A DNA stretch of 64,000 bases from Rahnella laticis. GTDB lineage: Bacteria > Pseudomonadota > Gammaproteobacteria > Enterobacterales > Enterobacteriaceae. Where the stretch lies: NCBI RefSeq assembly GCF_015644585.1, contig NZ_JADOBI010000019.1, forward strand, positions 29,545 through 93,544. The letters run 5' to 3'. The position numbers were made by a program, and so were the translations under genes. Position 1 is the first letter of the stretch. Each line of letters begins with the position of its first letter. Of the stretch, positions 17,555 through 27,124 are shown one piece after another. The notes beneath the pieces were generated by a model. It was not told where the DNA came from. It saw only the letters and a list, made by a program, of their open reading frames with translations, and ran no database searches.

Positions 17555-17676
17555 TCCCCTAAATAATTCGAATGGCAGGAAGGCGGCAAGTGAAGGAATC
17601 CCGATGAGCTTACTACTGTAAGTGATTCGAGTGAGTGAACGCAGTCAACGCATCTGCAGTTCGAAGTATGACGGGG
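17555..17676 (-). repeat. ERIC element inside the PTS operon
   Basis: About 122 bases match the enterobacterial repetitive intergenic consensus in reverse orientation. The marks are CCTAAATAATTCGAATGGCA at one end, GGAAGGCGGCAAGTGAA, the central palindrome AGCTTACTACTGTAAGTGAT, and CAGTTCGAAGTATGACGGG at the other end. It fills the EIIB-EIIC gap and will be transcribed. It ends 16 bases before the EIIC start, leaving that gene its own GAGG ribosome site. Confidence 0.9.
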
Positions 17677-17691
17677 AATAACGAGGTTGAT

Positions 17692-19068
17692 ATGTTTATC
17701 CAAGAGACGCTCAAGTTTGTGGTTGATATATTAAAAGTGCCTTCTGTGCTGGTCGGGCTTATTGCATTAATTGGCCTGGTTGCGCAAAAGAAAAACTTTT
17801 CAGATGTCGTCAAGGGAACCGTTAAAACAATACTGGGCTTTTTAGTATTGGCCGGCGGTGCGACCGTATTAGTGGGCGCATTAAATCCACTCGGCGGCAT
17901 GTTTGAACACGCTTTTAATATCCAGGGTATTATTCCAAACAACGAAGCCATTGTTTCCATCGCACTTGAGAAGTTTGGTGCGCCGACGGCCTTAATTATG
18001 GCGTTCGGTATGGTGGCAAACCTGGTTGTGGCGCGCTTTACCCGTCTGAAATATGTGTTTCTGACCGGACATCACACATTTTACATGGCCTGTATGATCA
18101 GCGTTATCCTGACCGTTGCCGGTTTTGAAGGAGTTGCACTGGTCTTCACCGGTTCCCTGACGCTGGGTCTGATCATGGCGTTCTTCCCGGCACTGGCGCA
18201 GCGTTATATGCGCAAAATCACCGGCAGCGACGATGTGGCATTCGGCCATTTCGGCACCATCGGTTATGTGTTATCGGGCTGGATCGGCAGCAAAGTCGGG
18301 AAGGGTTCACGCTCAACCGAAGAAATGAACCTGCCTAAAAATCTCAGCTTCCTGCGCGACAGCTCAATTTCCATCTCGCTGACCATGATCATCATTTACC
18401 TGATTATGGCGGTATTTGCCGGGCAGATTTTCGTCGAGCAAACCTACAGCGCAGGCCAGAACTATCTGGTGTACTCCATCATCATGGCGATTACCTTTGC
18501 GGCTGGTGTGTTCATCATCCTGCAAGGTGTGCGCCTGATTCTGGCGGAAATCGTTCCGGCGTTCGTCGGCTTCTCCGAAAAACTGGTCCCGAATGCCCGC
18601 CCGGCGCTGGATTGCCCGGTTGTGTATCCGTACGCCCCGAATGCCGTGCTGATTGGTTTTCTGTTCAGTTTCCTCGGCGGTCTGGTCGGTCTGTTCCTGT
18701 TAGGCCAGATGCATCTGGTGCTGATCCTGCCGGGCGTCGTACCGCACTTCTTCACCGGTGCAACGGCGGGCGTGTTTGGTAACGCAACCGGTGGTCGCCG
18801 CGGCGCGATGGTCGGTGCATTTGCCAACGGCGTGCTGATTACTTTCCTGCCTGTTCTGCTGTTACCGGTGCTTGGCGCGCTGGGCTTTGCCAACGCGACC
18901 TTCTCTGATGCGGACTTCGGTGTTATCGGCATTCTGCTGGGTAATCTGGCCCGCTTCATGTCGAAGGAAGGCATCATGGCGCTGATTGTCGGCATCTTCG
19001 CGGTACTGGTTGCCTGGAACTATCTCGGCAAAAAACCGGTGGCTGATAAAGAAGTCACTGAGAAGTAA
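17692..19068 (+). CDS. PTS EIIC permease, UlaA/SgaT family
   Basis: A 458-residue inner-membrane protein of the L-ascorbate PTS permease family (UlaA-like). About ten or more hydrophobic segments are visible. Motifs include FMVANLVVARFTRLKYVFLTGHH-like text in the first half (H near residue 127), SDDVAFGHFGTIGYVLSG near 180-197, and PGVVPHFFTGATAGVFGNATGG in the second half. ATG 17692 lies 6 bases after GAGG. It would import and phosphorylate the sugar together with the upstream EIIA and EIIB. Ascorbate itself is unlikely, because no ula catabolic genes follow; a split transketolase does. Confidence 0.9.
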   Translation: MFIQETLKFVVDILKVPSVLVGLIALIGLVAQKKNFSDVVKGTVKTILGFLVLAGGATVLVGALNPLGGMFEHAFNIQGIIPNNEAIVSIALEKFGAPTALIMAFGMVANLVVARFTRLKYVFLTGHHTFYMACMISVILTVAGFEGVALVFTGSLTLGLIMAFFPALAQRYMRKITGSDDVAFGHFGTIGYVLSGWIGSKVGKGSRSTEEMNLPKNLSFLRDSSISISLTMIIIYLIMAVFAGQIFVEQTYSAGQNYLVYSIIMAITFAAGVFIILQGVRLILAEIVPAFVGFSEKLVPNARPALDCPVVYPYAPNAVLIGFLFSFLGGLVGLFLLGQMHLVLILPGVVPHFFTGATAGVFGNATGGRRGAMVGAFANGVLITFLPVLLLPVLGALGFANATFSDADFGVIGILLGNLARFMSKEGIMALIVGIFAVLVAWNYLGKKPVADKEVTEK

Positions 19069-19172
19069 TTCCCTGCATCAATACGTTTCTTAAATCCATC
19101 CGGGAAACACTGTCCTGCCTGTTAGCAATAACAGGCCAGGATAAGTGCTCACTAAAATAAGGACCCATCAAG

Positions 19173-20006
19173 ATGAAAGATGTCCAGGAGGTTCGTGAAC
19201 TGGCCCGCCATATCCGCATCGAGACGCTGAAAATGCTGACCGGTCTGGGGTTCGGGCACTATGGCGGCAGTATGTCAGTGGTGGAAACGCTGGCCGTTTT
19301 GTACGGTGATGTGATGCGTATCGACCCGGATAAACCGGACTGGCAGGAGCGCGATTATTTCGTGCTTTCCAAAGGCCACGCTGGCCCGGCTTTGTACGCC
19401 ACGCTGGCGCTGAAAGGTTATTTCCCGGTCAGTGAGTTGCAAACGCTGAACCAAAACGGCACCCGTTTGCCGAGTCATCCGGATCGTCTGCGCACCACGG
19501 GTGTGGATGCCACAACCGGATCACTCGGGCAGGGCGTTTCCATCGCGGCGGGCATGGCGCTTTCCCATAAGCTGGCAGGCCGTTCCAACCGCGTTTTCTG
19601 CATCCTTGGCGATGGCGAACTCAATGAAGGACAGTGCTGGGAAGCCTTCCAGTTCATCGCTCACCACAATCTGCACAACCTGACGCTGTTCATTGATTAC
19701 AACAAACAGCAACTCGATGGCACGCTGGACGAAGTGATTAAGCCGTTTGATCTGGCAGGAAAATTCAGCGCATTTGGATTTGATGTTCAGACCATTAAAG
19801 GTGATGACGTGGTGGCTATCAGTGAAGCCGTTACGCCGATTCGCCATGCAGAACAGCGTCCGCTGGTGGTGATCCTCGACAGCATAAAAGGGCAGGGCGT
19901 GAAGTATCTTGAGCAACTGGCGAACTCCCATCACCTGCGCTTAACGCCTGATGTAAAACTGGAAATTGAAAACGCTATTGCTGAGCTGGAGGCCGCCCAT
20001 GTTTGA
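19173..20006 (+). CDS. Transketolase, N-terminal subunit
   Basis: A 277-residue protein equal to the thiamine-diphosphate (PP) half of transketolase. The ThDP/Mg motif GDGELNEGQCWEA is at residues 146-158. SKGHAGPALYATLAL (66-80) carries the catalytic-type histidine, and LPSHPDR and TTGSLGQG are also conserved. Split transketolases work as a complex of this subunit and the downstream C-terminal one, moving two-carbon ketol groups between sugar phosphates. The gene lies 104 bases after the EIIC gene and overlaps the next gene by 8 bases, so the two halves are translationally coupled. Confidence 0.93.
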   Translation: MKDVQEVRELARHIRIETLKMLTGLGFGHYGGSMSVVETLAVLYGDVMRIDPDKPDWQERDYFVLSKGHAGPALYATLALKGYFPVSELQTLNQNGTRLPSHPDRLRTTGVDATTGSLGQGVSIAAGMALSHKLAGRSNRVFCILGDGELNEGQCWEAFQFIAHHNLHNLTLFIDYNKQQLDGTLDEVIKPFDLAGKFSAFGFDVQTIKGDDVVAISEAVTPIRHAEQRPLVVILDSIKGQGVKYLEQLANSHHLRLTPDVKLEIENAIAELEAAHV

Positions 20007-20952
20007 AGTCACGCTGGAATTGCAGAAAGATGCGGTTGAGATGCGTAAAGTCTATGCCAATACCGTGCGCGAGAAGATTGTCGAGAACACACCGATTATC
20101 GCGCTGGAAGCGGATCTGATGAGCTCGATGGCAATGGACGGCGTGCATAAAGACCACCCGGAACACGTGATTAACTGCGGCATCATGGAAGCCAACGTGA
20201 TTGGCGTTGCGGCCGGTTTATCGCTGACCGGACGCGTGCCGTTTGTGCATACGTTTACCGCTTTTGCCAGCCGCCGCTGTTTCGACCAGTTGTTTATGTC
20301 GCTGGATTACCAGAAGAATAACGTCAAAATCATCGCCTCGGATGCGGGCGTCAGCGCCTGCCACAACGGCGGCACGCATATGTCTTTTGAAGATATGGGC
20401 ATTGTGCGCGGGCTGGCAAGCTCGGTGGTGATGGAAGTGACCGACGCGGTGATGTTCCGCAATATCCTGTTGCAGCTGATGGATCTGAAAGGTTTTTACT
20501 GGGTGCGGACTATTCGCAAACAGGCCACGCAGGTTTACAAGGAAGGTTCGACATTCACCATTGGTAAGGCAAATCTGCTGCGCGACGGCAGCGATGTAAC
20601 GCTGATTGCCAACGGTATTATGGTGGCGGAAGCGCTGAAGGCGGCAGAAATGCTGGAGCGCGAAGGTGTCAGCGCCGCGGTGATCGACATGTTTACACTC
20701 AAACCTATCGATAAAGACATCATCATTAAGTACGCCGCGAAAACGGGCAAAATCGTGACCTGTGAGAACCACAGTATTCATAACGGTCTGGGATCGGCGG
20801 TAGCCGAAGTGCTGGTAGAGAATCACCCTGTACCGATGCGCCGTGTCAGCGTGAAAGAGCGTTACGGTCAGGTGGGAACACAGGAATTTTTACAGCAGGA
20901 ATATGGCCTGACGGCGGAACATATTCTGGAAGCCGCAAAAGCGTTGCTGTAA
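19999..20952 (+). CDS. Transketolase, C-terminal subunit
   Basis: A 317-residue protein equal to the pyrimidine-binding and C-terminal domains of transketolase. The conserved catalytic glutamate is E64 in NCGIMEANVIGVAAGLSLTG. HTFTAFASRRCFDQ and DAGVSACHNGGTHMSFEDMG follow. The C-terminal domain has VIDMFTLKPIDKD and CENHSIHNGLGSAVAEVL. ATG 19999 is chosen over an in-frame start at 19966 because TGGAGG lies 6 bases upstream and it gives the 8-base overlap with the N-terminal subunit. With the PTS genes upstream it suggests a pathway feeding a ketose or aldose phosphate into the pentose pool. Confidence 0.93.
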   Translation: MFEVTLELQKDAVEMRKVYANTVREKIVENTPIIALEADLMSSMAMDGVHKDHPEHVINCGIMEANVIGVAAGLSLTGRVPFVHTFTAFASRRCFDQLFMSLDYQKNNVKIIASDAGVSACHNGGTHMSFEDMGIVRGLASSVVMEVTDAVMFRNILLQLMDLKGFYWVRTIRKQATQVYKEGSTFTIGKANLLRDGSDVTLIANGIMVAEALKAAEMLEREGVSAAVIDMFTLKPIDKDIIIKYAAKTGKIVTCENHSIHNGLGSAVAEVLVENHPVPMRRVSVKERYGQVGTQEFLQQEYGLTAEHILEAAKALL

Positions 20953-20965
20953 TTTCCTTTGTGCC

Positions 20966-20998
20966 AAAAAAAACGCCGGTCATCAAGACCGGCGTTTT
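20966..20998. terminator. Bidirectional terminator between the transketolase genes and pta
   Basis: AAACGCCGGTC (20971-20981) and GACCGGCGTTT (20987-20997) form a perfect 11-bp stem with an ATCAA loop. It has TTTT on the + side and eight T on the minus side. It ends both converging units. Confidence 0.9.
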
Positions 20999-21016
20999 GC
21001 GTTCAGAGGGTCTGGC

Positions 21017-23176
21017 TTATTTAGCCGGAACCGCCGCTTCTGCCTGAGCAGACTGAATCGCAGTCAGGGCAACAGTGTAGACGATATCGTCAACCAGTGC
21101 GCCACGGGACAGGTCGTTAACCGGTTTGCGCATACCCTGCAACATCGGCCCGATTGAGACCAGATCCGCAGAACGCTGAACCGCTTTATAAGTTGTGTTA
21201 CCGGTGTTCAGATCAGGGAAGATGAACACGGTAGCTTTACCTGCAACCGGTGAGTTTGGTGCTTTGGATTTCGCTACGTCAGCCATGATAGCGGCGTCGT
21301 ATTGCAGCGGGCCATCGATGATCAGGTCAGGACGTTTTTCCTGCGCCAGACGGGTCGCTTCACGCACTTTCTCAACGTCGCTGCCTGCACCGGAGTTGCC
21401 GGTGGAGTAGGAGATCATCGCAACGCGCGGCTCGATACCGAATGCAGCCGCGGAATCCGCAGACTGGATTGCGATTTCTGACAGCTGTTCAGCTGTTGGA
21501 TCCGGGTTGATCGCGCAGTCACCGTAAACCAGAACCTGGTCAGGCAACAGCATGAAGAACACGGAAGAAACCAGTGAGCTGCCCGGTGCAGTTTTGATCA
21601 GCTGTAGCGGTGGACGGATGGTGTTTGCGGTGGTGTGGACAGCACCGGAAACCAGGCCGTCAACGTTACCCTGTTCGAGCATCAGTGTGCCCAGAACCAC
21701 ATTGTCTTCCAGCTGTTCGCGGGCAACCACTTCGGTCATGCCTTTGCTTTTACGCAGCTCAACCAGACGGGCAACGTATTCTTCACGTACAGCAACCGGA
21801 TCAACAATTTCGATGCCTTTACCCAGCGTCACGCCCTGAGCGGCTGCAACGCGTTTGATCTCGTCAGGGTTACCCAACAGAACGCATTCCGCGATACCGC
21901 GTTCAGCACACAGCGCTGCGGCTTTCACGGTACGTGGCTCGTCGCCTTCTGGCAGAACGATACGTTTGCCGGCTTTGCGGGCCAGTTCGGTCAGCTGATA
22001 ACGGAAGGCCGGAGGAGACAGACGACGTGAACGCTCGGAGTGCGCGCTCAGGGAGTTAATCCAGTCAGCGTTGATGTGAGAAGCCACGTATTGTTGCAGT
22101 TTCTCAACGCGCTGATGGTCGTCTGCAGGCACTTCCAGATTGAAGCTTTGCAGGCTCAGGGACGTCTGCCAGGTGTTGGTGTCTACCATGAAGACCGGCA
22201 GGCCAGTCTGGAAAGCACGTTCGCACAGCTGGTTGATGCGGTCATCAATTTCATAACCGCCGGTCAGCAGGATTGCGCCAATCTCAACGCCGTTCATCGC
22301 GGCCAGACAGGCTGAAACCAGCACATCAGGACGGTCTGCGGAAGTCACCAGCAGTGAACCCGGACGGAAATGTTCCAGCATATGAGGAATGCTGCGTGCG
22401 CAGAAAGTCACGGATTTTACGCGGCGGGTTTTGACATCACCTTCGTTGATGATGCGGGCATTCAGGTGTTTCGCCATGTCGATTGCGCGGGTGGCAATCA
22501 GCTCGAAGCTCCACGGAATGCAACCCAGAACCGGCAGCGGGCTGTTGGCAAACAGCTGAGTCGGGTCAACGTTGGCAACGCTGGCTTTGGTGGAATCATC
22601 AAAGATTTCAGACAGGTCAGGCCGTGTACGACCCTGATCGTCAACCGGTGCGTTCAGTTTGTTGATGATAACGCCGGTGATGTTTTTGTTTTTGCTGCCG
22701 CCGAAGCTGCTGCGCGCCAGTTCGATGCGCTCTTTCAGCTGTGCCGGAGAATCGTTACCCAGCGCCAGAACGAAGACGATTTCTGCGTTCAGGGTTTTGG
22801 CGATTTCATAGTTCAGGGCATTCGCGAACTGGTGCTTACGCGTAGGCACCAGGCCTTCAACCAGAACGACTTCAGCGTCTTTGGTGTTTTCGTGGTAACG
22901 CGCGATGATTTCTTCCATCAGCACGTCTTGCTGGTTTGAACTCAGCAAGGTTTCAACGTGGCTCATTTTCAGCGGTTCCGCTGCGGTCACGGTGGAGTTA
23001 GCACGAATGATGGTGGTGGTCTGGTCTGGTGCATCACCGCCGGTGCGCGGTTGCGCGATAGGCTTGAAGATGCTCAGGCTGACGCCTTTTTGTTCCATTG
23101 CACGGATCACACCCAGGCTGACGCTGGTCAGACCTACGCTGGTGCCTGTTGGGATCAACATAATTGTACGGGACAC
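21017..23176 (-). CDS. pta: Phosphate acetyltransferase
   Basis: Pta interconverts acetyl-CoA and acetyl phosphate in overflow metabolism. The protein has 719 residues, near the E. coli length (714). An N-terminal P-loop-like regulatory domain starts [26 protein letters not shown]-type middle domain follows (about 220-340). The C-terminal catalytic PTA domain begins near 390 ([21 protein letters not shown]) and contains [22 protein letters not shown] 23176 is the likely start, with AAAGAGG upstream, because the family begins MSRT; the 23212 reading adds 12 unrelated residues. It lies 174 bases after ackA. Confidence 0.96.
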   Translation of the reverse strand: MSRTIMLIPTGTSVGLTSVSLGVIRAMEQKGVSLSIFKPIAQPRTGGDAPDQTTTIIRANSTVTAAEPLKMSHVETLLSSNQQDVLMEEIIARYHENTKDAEVVLVEGLVPTRKHQFANALNYEIAKTLNAEIVFVLALGNDSPAQLKERIELARSSFGGSKNKNITGVIINKLNAPVDDQGRTRPDLSEIFDDSTKASVANVDPTQLFANSPLPVLGCIPWSFELIATRAIDMAKHLNARIINEGDVKTRRVKSVTFCARSIPHMLEHFRPGSLLVTSADRPDVLVSACLAAMNGVEIGAILLTGGYEIDDRINQLCERAFQTGLPVFMVDTNTWQTSLSLQSFNLEVPADDHQRVEKLQQYVASHINADWINSLSAHSERSRRLSPPAFRYQLTELARKAGKRIVLPEGDEPRTVKAAALCAERGIAECVLLGNPDEIKRVAAAQGVTLGKGIEIVDPVAVREEYVARLVELRKSKGMTEVVAREQLEDNVVLGTLMLEQGNVDGLVSGAVHTTANTIRPPLQLIKTAPGSSLVSSVFFMLLPDQVLVYGDCAINPDPTAEQLSEIAIQSADSAAAFGIEPRVAMISYSTGNSGAGSDVEKVREATRLAQEKRPDLIIDGPLQYDAAIMADVAKSKAPNSPVAGKATVFIFPDLNTGNTTYKAVQRSADLVSIGPMLQGMRKPVNDLSRGALVDDIVYTVALTAIQSAQAEAAVPAK

Positions 23177-23310
23177 GGCTAAACCTCTTTGACGGTTGCC
23201 AGGCAAGAACATTCGCAGGTTTGTGCAGAGGGGATAATGATCAGCATAAGCGCGATGATTATCCTGCGCGGTGCGTCCAAACGGGCGGCGTTTGCCTTTG
23301 ATGATAGTAG

Positions 23311-23339
23311 AAAAATGACTGCCAGCTTGCGCTGGCAGT
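23311..23339 (-). terminator. Terminator or attenuator between ackA and pta
   Basis: ACTGCCAGC (23318-23326) and GCTGGCAGT (23331-23339) form a perfect 9-bp stem, followed on the minus strand by CATTTTTC. It sits just after the ackA stop, so pta probably has partly independent expression. Confidence 0.7.
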
Positions 23340-23350
23340 TTAGGGTCGTT

Positions 23351-24553
23351 TTATGCGGTCAGGCGCGCGGCGTCTTGTGCAATGACCAGCTCTTCATTGG
23401 TTGGGATAACCAGAGCGGTACGGGTGCCTTCTTTGTTGATAGCACCGGATTTGCCAAAGCGTGCAGCCAGGTTGCGCTCGTGGTCAACTTCAAAGCCCAG
23501 CAGAGCCAGTTTGTCCAGAGACAGTTCGCGAACCATTGCCGCATTTTCGCCGATACCACCGGTGAACACGATAGCGTCCAGACGGCCTTCCATCAGTGAA
23601 GTATACGCACCGATGTATTTCGCCAGACGGTGGCAGAACACGTCCATTGCACGTTTAGCGTCAGCTTTGGTGGCGTAGTTATCTTCAACATAACGGCAGT
23701 CGCTGGTGACTTCAGTCAGGCCCAGCAGGCCGGATTCTTTGGTCAGCATTTTGTTGATTTGATCAACGCTCATGCCCAGAGAATCATGCAGGTGGAAGAT
23801 GATTGCCGGGTCGATGTCACCGCTGCGGGTACCCATGACCAGGCCTTCCAGCGGGGTCAGACCCATAGAAGTATCAACGCATTTACCGTTACGGATTGCG
23901 CTGACAGAACCGCCGTTACCCAGGTGGCAAGTGATCAGGTTCACTTCTTCCACTGGTTTGTTCAGCATTTTCGCGGCTTCCTGAGTCACATAGAAGTGGC
24001 TGGTGCCGTGTGCGCCGTAACGACGGATGTGGTGATCTTTATACAGGCTGTACGGCAGCGCGTAGAGGTAAGATTCTTCAGGCATGGTCTGATGGAACGC
24101 GGTGTCGAAGACAGCAACGTTTTTGTCAGCCAGTTTAGGGAAAGATTTCAGTGCTTCATCGATACCGATCAGGTGAGCCGGGTTATGCAGCGGTGCAAAC
24201 GGGATAGATTCTTTGATACCTTCGATCACCGCGTCGTTGATCAGCATGGATTTAGTCAGCTTCTCGCCGCCATGAACGATGCGGTGGCCGATTGCTACCA
24301 GCTCAGCAGACAGTTCAGGTTTTTTGCTCAGAATATTGTTAACGATGAATTTCAGCGCTTCGCTGTGTGCGGCACCCGCACCTAAAGCGGCTTCTTCTTT
24401 GCCACCGTCCATTTTCCACTTAATGCGTGCTTCTGGCAGATGGAAACATTCGGCTAAACCTGAAATGTGTTCTTCACCGTTTGCTGCATCAATGATGGCA
24501 AACTTAAGGGAAGAACTACCACAGTTAAGAACCAGTACAAGCTTACTCGACAT
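23351..24553 (-). CDS. ackA: Acetate kinase
   Basis: AckA converts acetyl phosphate plus ADP to acetate plus ATP. The 400-residue ASKHA-fold enzyme equals the E. coli length. Marks are [15 protein letters not shown] at residues 6-20, [12 protein letters not shown] near 88-99, [10 protein letters not shown] near 148-157 with the catalytic aspartate, [10 protein letters not shown] near 175-184 and [14 protein letters not shown] near 330. It is upstream of pta on the same strand, and divergent from yfbV across a 519-base spacer. Confidence 0.97.
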   Translation of the reverse strand: MSSKLVLVLNCGSSSLKFAIIDAANGEEHISGLAECFHLPEARIKWKMDGGKEEAALGAGAAHSEALKFIVNNILSKKPELSAELVAIGHRIVHGGEKLTKSMLINDAVIEGIKESIPFAPLHNPAHLIGIDEALKSFPKLADKNVAVFDTAFHQTMPEESYLYALPYSLYKDHHIRRYGAHGTSHFYVTQEAAKMLNKPVEEVNLITCHLGNGGSVSAIRNGKCVDTSMGLTPLEGLVMGTRSGDIDPAIIFHLHDSLGMSVDQINKMLTKESGLLGLTEVTSDCRYVEDNYATKADAKRAMDVFCHRLAKYIGAYTSLMEGRLDAIVFTGGIGENAAMVRELSLDKLALLGFEVDHERNLAARFGKSGAINKEGTRTALVIPTNEELVIAQDAARLTA

Positions 24554-25072
24554 GGAAGTACCTATTTATTGTTGGTGCTGTTTAAAAAAAACAATACACG
24601 TGGTTAATAAATCGTCAGTCTGACATCAAGCGTAGCGCATAATGGCGGTGACAATTATGATTAACATCATGCCAGAGAGCCATAACAGGCATGACGATGA
24701 AAAAGCTGAAGAATCGCGGGGAACAGATTTTTTAATCTCCCGGATAACGGTGAAACGTCCGTCTTGCAGACGAAAACGTTCCTGTTATGCTTCTTCAGAA
24801 TGTTGCTAATAAGTAAAAACACTAACAAAAAATACAATAACTAATTACAAAACCACCCGACGCAAGGCACTATGCTTAATGTAGGGAGAAAACATTGCAA
24901 TTTCGCGTTTCCGCCCCAACTTTATATTAACCTTGTCGGCTGAGAGGTATGCAAGGCTGCGATAGAATACCGACAGGTGCCAGCAAAAACAAAATATATT
25001 TTATCGTGGTAAACTCCAGTTTGTGTTTTACAAATATTTTTTAAATTTTATACGTGAAGTTGAGGTGCATCT
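24554..25072. other. Intergenic region between divergent ackA and yfbV (519 bases)
   Basis: AT-rich sequence with no credible ORF on either strand. It must hold the ackA and yfbV promoters; TTTATACGTGAAG near 25048 could be the last part of the yfbV promoter. I could not assign ArcA, FNR or other sites with confidence, and saw no terminator or repeat. Confidence 0.5.
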
Positions 25073-25528
25073 ATGACGAGTAAGCCAACAGGCTCCGTAG
25101 GCTGGTTCCAGGTTTTCCAGCGCGGGCAGCACTACATGAAGACATGGCCGTCAGATAAGCGTCTGGCTCCGGTATTCCCTGAGAACCGGATTTCCAGTGC
25201 CACCCGATTTGCTGTACGCGTTATGCCCGCCGTGGCCGTTTTCACGCTGAGCTGGCAAATTGCCATGGGCGGACAACTGGGCCCGGCCGTGGCGACCGCT
25301 ATTTTTGCCTGTAGCCTGCCGATGCAAGGGTTGTGGTGGCTTGGCCGTCGTTCCCTGACGCCGCTGCCGCCGACGCTGATGAGCTGGTTCCACGATGTGC
25401 GCAATAAACTTGTCGAAGCCGGGCAGGCATTAGCCCCGATTGAAGGCACGCCGACGTATCAGTCGCTGGCCGATGTACTCAAGCGGGCTTTCAAGCAGCT
25501 TGATAAAACCTTTTTAGACGATCTGTAA
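25073..25528 (+). CDS. yfbV: UPF0208 membrane protein YfbV
   Basis: A 151-residue inner-membrane protein. In E. coli YfbV helps keep the Ter macrodomain from spreading, by genetic evidence. Two hydrophobic stretches are visible (about residues 41-60 and 66-84, [20 protein letters not shown] and [20 protein letters not shown]). Before them comes [23 protein letters not shown]. The C-terminus [15 protein letters not shown] is almost invariant in the family. Length equals the E. coli protein. A GAGGTGC ribosome site precedes ATG 25073. Confidence 0.94.
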   Translation: MTSKPTGSVGWFQVFQRGQHYMKTWPSDKRLAPVFPENRISSATRFAVRVMPAVAVFTLSWQIAMGGQLGPAVATAIFACSLPMQGLWWLGRRSLTPLPPTLMSWFHDVRNKLVEAGQALAPIEGTPTYQSLADVLKRAFKQLDKTFLDDL

Positions 25529-25570
25529 TTCTGCCCGTCCCGTCATTAACATCGTTTACGCCGCATTTTG

Positions 25571-25600
25571 ACCGGAGGAACGTCTCCTCCGGTGATTATT
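25571..25600 (+). terminator. Possible terminator after yfbV
   Basis: ACCGGAGGA (25571-25579) and TCCTCCGGT (25585-25593) form a perfect 9-bp stem with a 5-base loop, followed by GATTATTTC, a weak T-run. Confidence 0.5.
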
Positions 25601-25705
25601 TCAGATGAGATCCAGACCCAAATCAAAGAATGGCGTGCTTGCGATTTCGCAGAACTTTGCGCTATGCCATGCTTTGCTCATTATGCAGACATGAGGATTT
25701 TCACG

Positions 25706-26200
25706 ATGGAAATGACGAACGCTCAACGCCTGATTTTGTCGAATCAATATAAAATGATGACCATGCTGGACCCCGATAACGCGGAGCGTTATCGCCGGTT
25801 ACAAACGGTGATCGAACGTGGTTTTGGTTTGCAAATGCGCGAGCTGGACAGGGACTTTGGCGAATTGCCGGAAGAAACCTGCCGCACCGTAATTAACATT
25901 ATGGAAATGCATCATGCGATGCAGGTTTCATGGACTAACCTGAAAGACACTCAGGATTTGGATCGCCGCCGTATTGATTTCCTCGGTTTTGATGCTGCAA
26001 CAGAATCCCGCTATTTAAGCTATGTCCGCTTTATGGTGAACACCGAAGGACGTTACACTGATTTTGATGCGGGGACGCACGGCTTTAACGCACAGACCAA
26101 AATGTGGGATAAATACCAGCGCATGCTGGCCGTCTGGCAATCTTGTCCTCGTCAGTACCATTTGAGCGCCGTCGAGATAGCGCAAATCATAAATGCCTAA
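25706..26200 (+). CDS. yfbU: UPF0304 family protein YfbU
   Basis: A 164-residue cytoplasmic protein of unknown biochemical function; the E. coli homologue has been linked to cell death phenotypes. It begins [20 protein letters not shown], carries [19 protein letters not shown] near residues 45-63, and ends [11 protein letters not shown]. Length equals the E. coli protein. ATG 25706 is preferred over an in-frame start at 25568 because family similarity begins there and GAGG lies about 9 bases upstream. The gene is 27 bases before hxpA/yfbT and probably co-transcribed with it. Confidence 0.93.
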   Translation: MEMTNAQRLILSNQYKMMTMLDPDNAERYRRLQTVIERGFGLQMRELDRDFGELPEETCRTVINIMEMHHAMQVSWTNLKDTQDLDRRRIDFLGFDAATESRYLSYVRFMVNTEGRYTDFDAGTHGFNAQTKMWDKYQRMLAVWQSCPRQYHLSAVEIAQIINA

Positions 26201-26227
26201 ATTGAGATAACTAAAGAGGAATTGCCT

Positions 26228-26881
26228 GTGGAGTGCAAAGGTTTCTTGTTCGACCTTGATGGAACGTTAGTGGATTCACTGCCCGCCGTAGAACGCTCCT
26301 GGATTAACTGGGCACTCAGTTGGGGGGCCAACCCGCAGGATGTTCTGGCCTTTATTCATGGCAAACAGGCAATCACTTCTTTACGTCATTTCATGGAAGG
26401 CGCAAGCGAAGAAAAGATTCAGGAAGAGTTCGATAAACTGGAAAAGATCGAAGCCACTGATACTGAAGGTGTTACGGCGCTGCCGGGCGCTCATCTTATT
26501 CTGAGTGAACTCAACCGCATGAACATTCCGTGGGCGATTGTGACCTCGGGTTCCATGCCGGTGGCCAGTGCGCGTCATAAAGCCGCGAATTTGCCTGAGC
26601 CGGAAGTGTTCATCACCGCAGAACAGGTTAAACACGGCAAGCCTAAGCCGGATGCTTATCTGCTGGGTGCAGAACGTCTTGGGCTGGCGCCGGAAGATTG
26701 TGTCGTGGTGGAAGATGCCGCGGCGGGCGTAATGGCCGGTCTTGCGGCCGGTTGCAAAGTGATTGCGGTTAACGCGCCGTCTGACACACCGGGAATCGAA
26801 GATGTAGATTTCGATCTTTCCTCGCTGAAAGATTTACTGCTTAATCCTTCCGATAACGGCGTGACCGTCAGCCTGCGCTAA
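26228..26881 (+). CDS. hxpA: HAD-family sugar phosphatase (HxpA/YfbT)
   Basis: A 217-residue haloacid-dehalogenase hydrolase that dephosphorylates hexitol or sugar phosphates in E. coli. HAD motif I is FLFDLDGTLVDS (residues about 6-17) with nucleophile and acid/base aspartates. Motif II is IVTSGSMPVA near 103. Motif III/IV is GKPKPDAYLLGA with VVVEDAAAGVMAG near 160. GTG 26228 is chosen because the family begins M-x-CKGFLFDLDG and AGAGGAA lies 6-7 bases upstream. The TTG at 26222 would sit too close to that ribosome site. A strong terminator follows. Confidence 0.93.
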   Translation: MECKGFLFDLDGTLVDSLPAVERSWINWALSWGANPQDVLAFIHGKQAITSLRHFMEGASEEKIQEEFDKLEKIEATDTEGVTALPGAHLILSELNRMNIPWAIVTSGSMPVASARHKAANLPEPEVFITAEQVKHGKPKPDAYLLGAERLGLAPEDCVVVEDAAAGVMAGLAAGCKVIAVNAPSDTPGIEDVDFDLSSLKDLLLNPSDNGVTVSLR

Positions 26882-26920
26882 GCGCATAAAAAGTACAATT
26901 AACGCCTTTTAATTGATATA

Positions 26921-26945
26921 AACCCCGCAGCAGCGGGGTTTTTTT
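26921..26945 (+). terminator. Rho-independent terminator after hxpA
   Basis: AACCCCGC (26921-26928) pairs with GCGGGGTT (26933-26940) around AGCA, and the T-run continues to 26945. Confidence 0.92.
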
Positions 26946-26956
26946 ATGCCATCCTA

Positions 26957-27080
26957 ATATCCGTCATACTTCAAACTGCCTCTGCGTTGGCCGCCTTCAC
27001 AAATCCCGGTCACTTACTCTTGTAAGCTCCCGGGATTTATTCCGTTGCCGCCTTGATGCAATTTGAATTATTTGGGGTAT
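26957..27080 (+). repeat. ERIC element upstream of yfbS
   Basis: About 124 bases match the ERIC consensus in forward orientation: CCGTCATACTTCAAACTGCC, TCACTTACTCTTGTAAGCTC (the central palindrome), TTGCCGCCTTGATGCA and AATTTGAATTATTTGGGGTAT. The palindromic core is well kept. It lies between the hxpA terminator and the yfbS ribosome site and makes a false in-frame extension of yfbS. Confidence 0.9.
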
Positions 27081-27124
27081 TCACTGAGTTTATGCCTGCC
27101 ATCTCAACGCAAAAGGAGTTTGTT

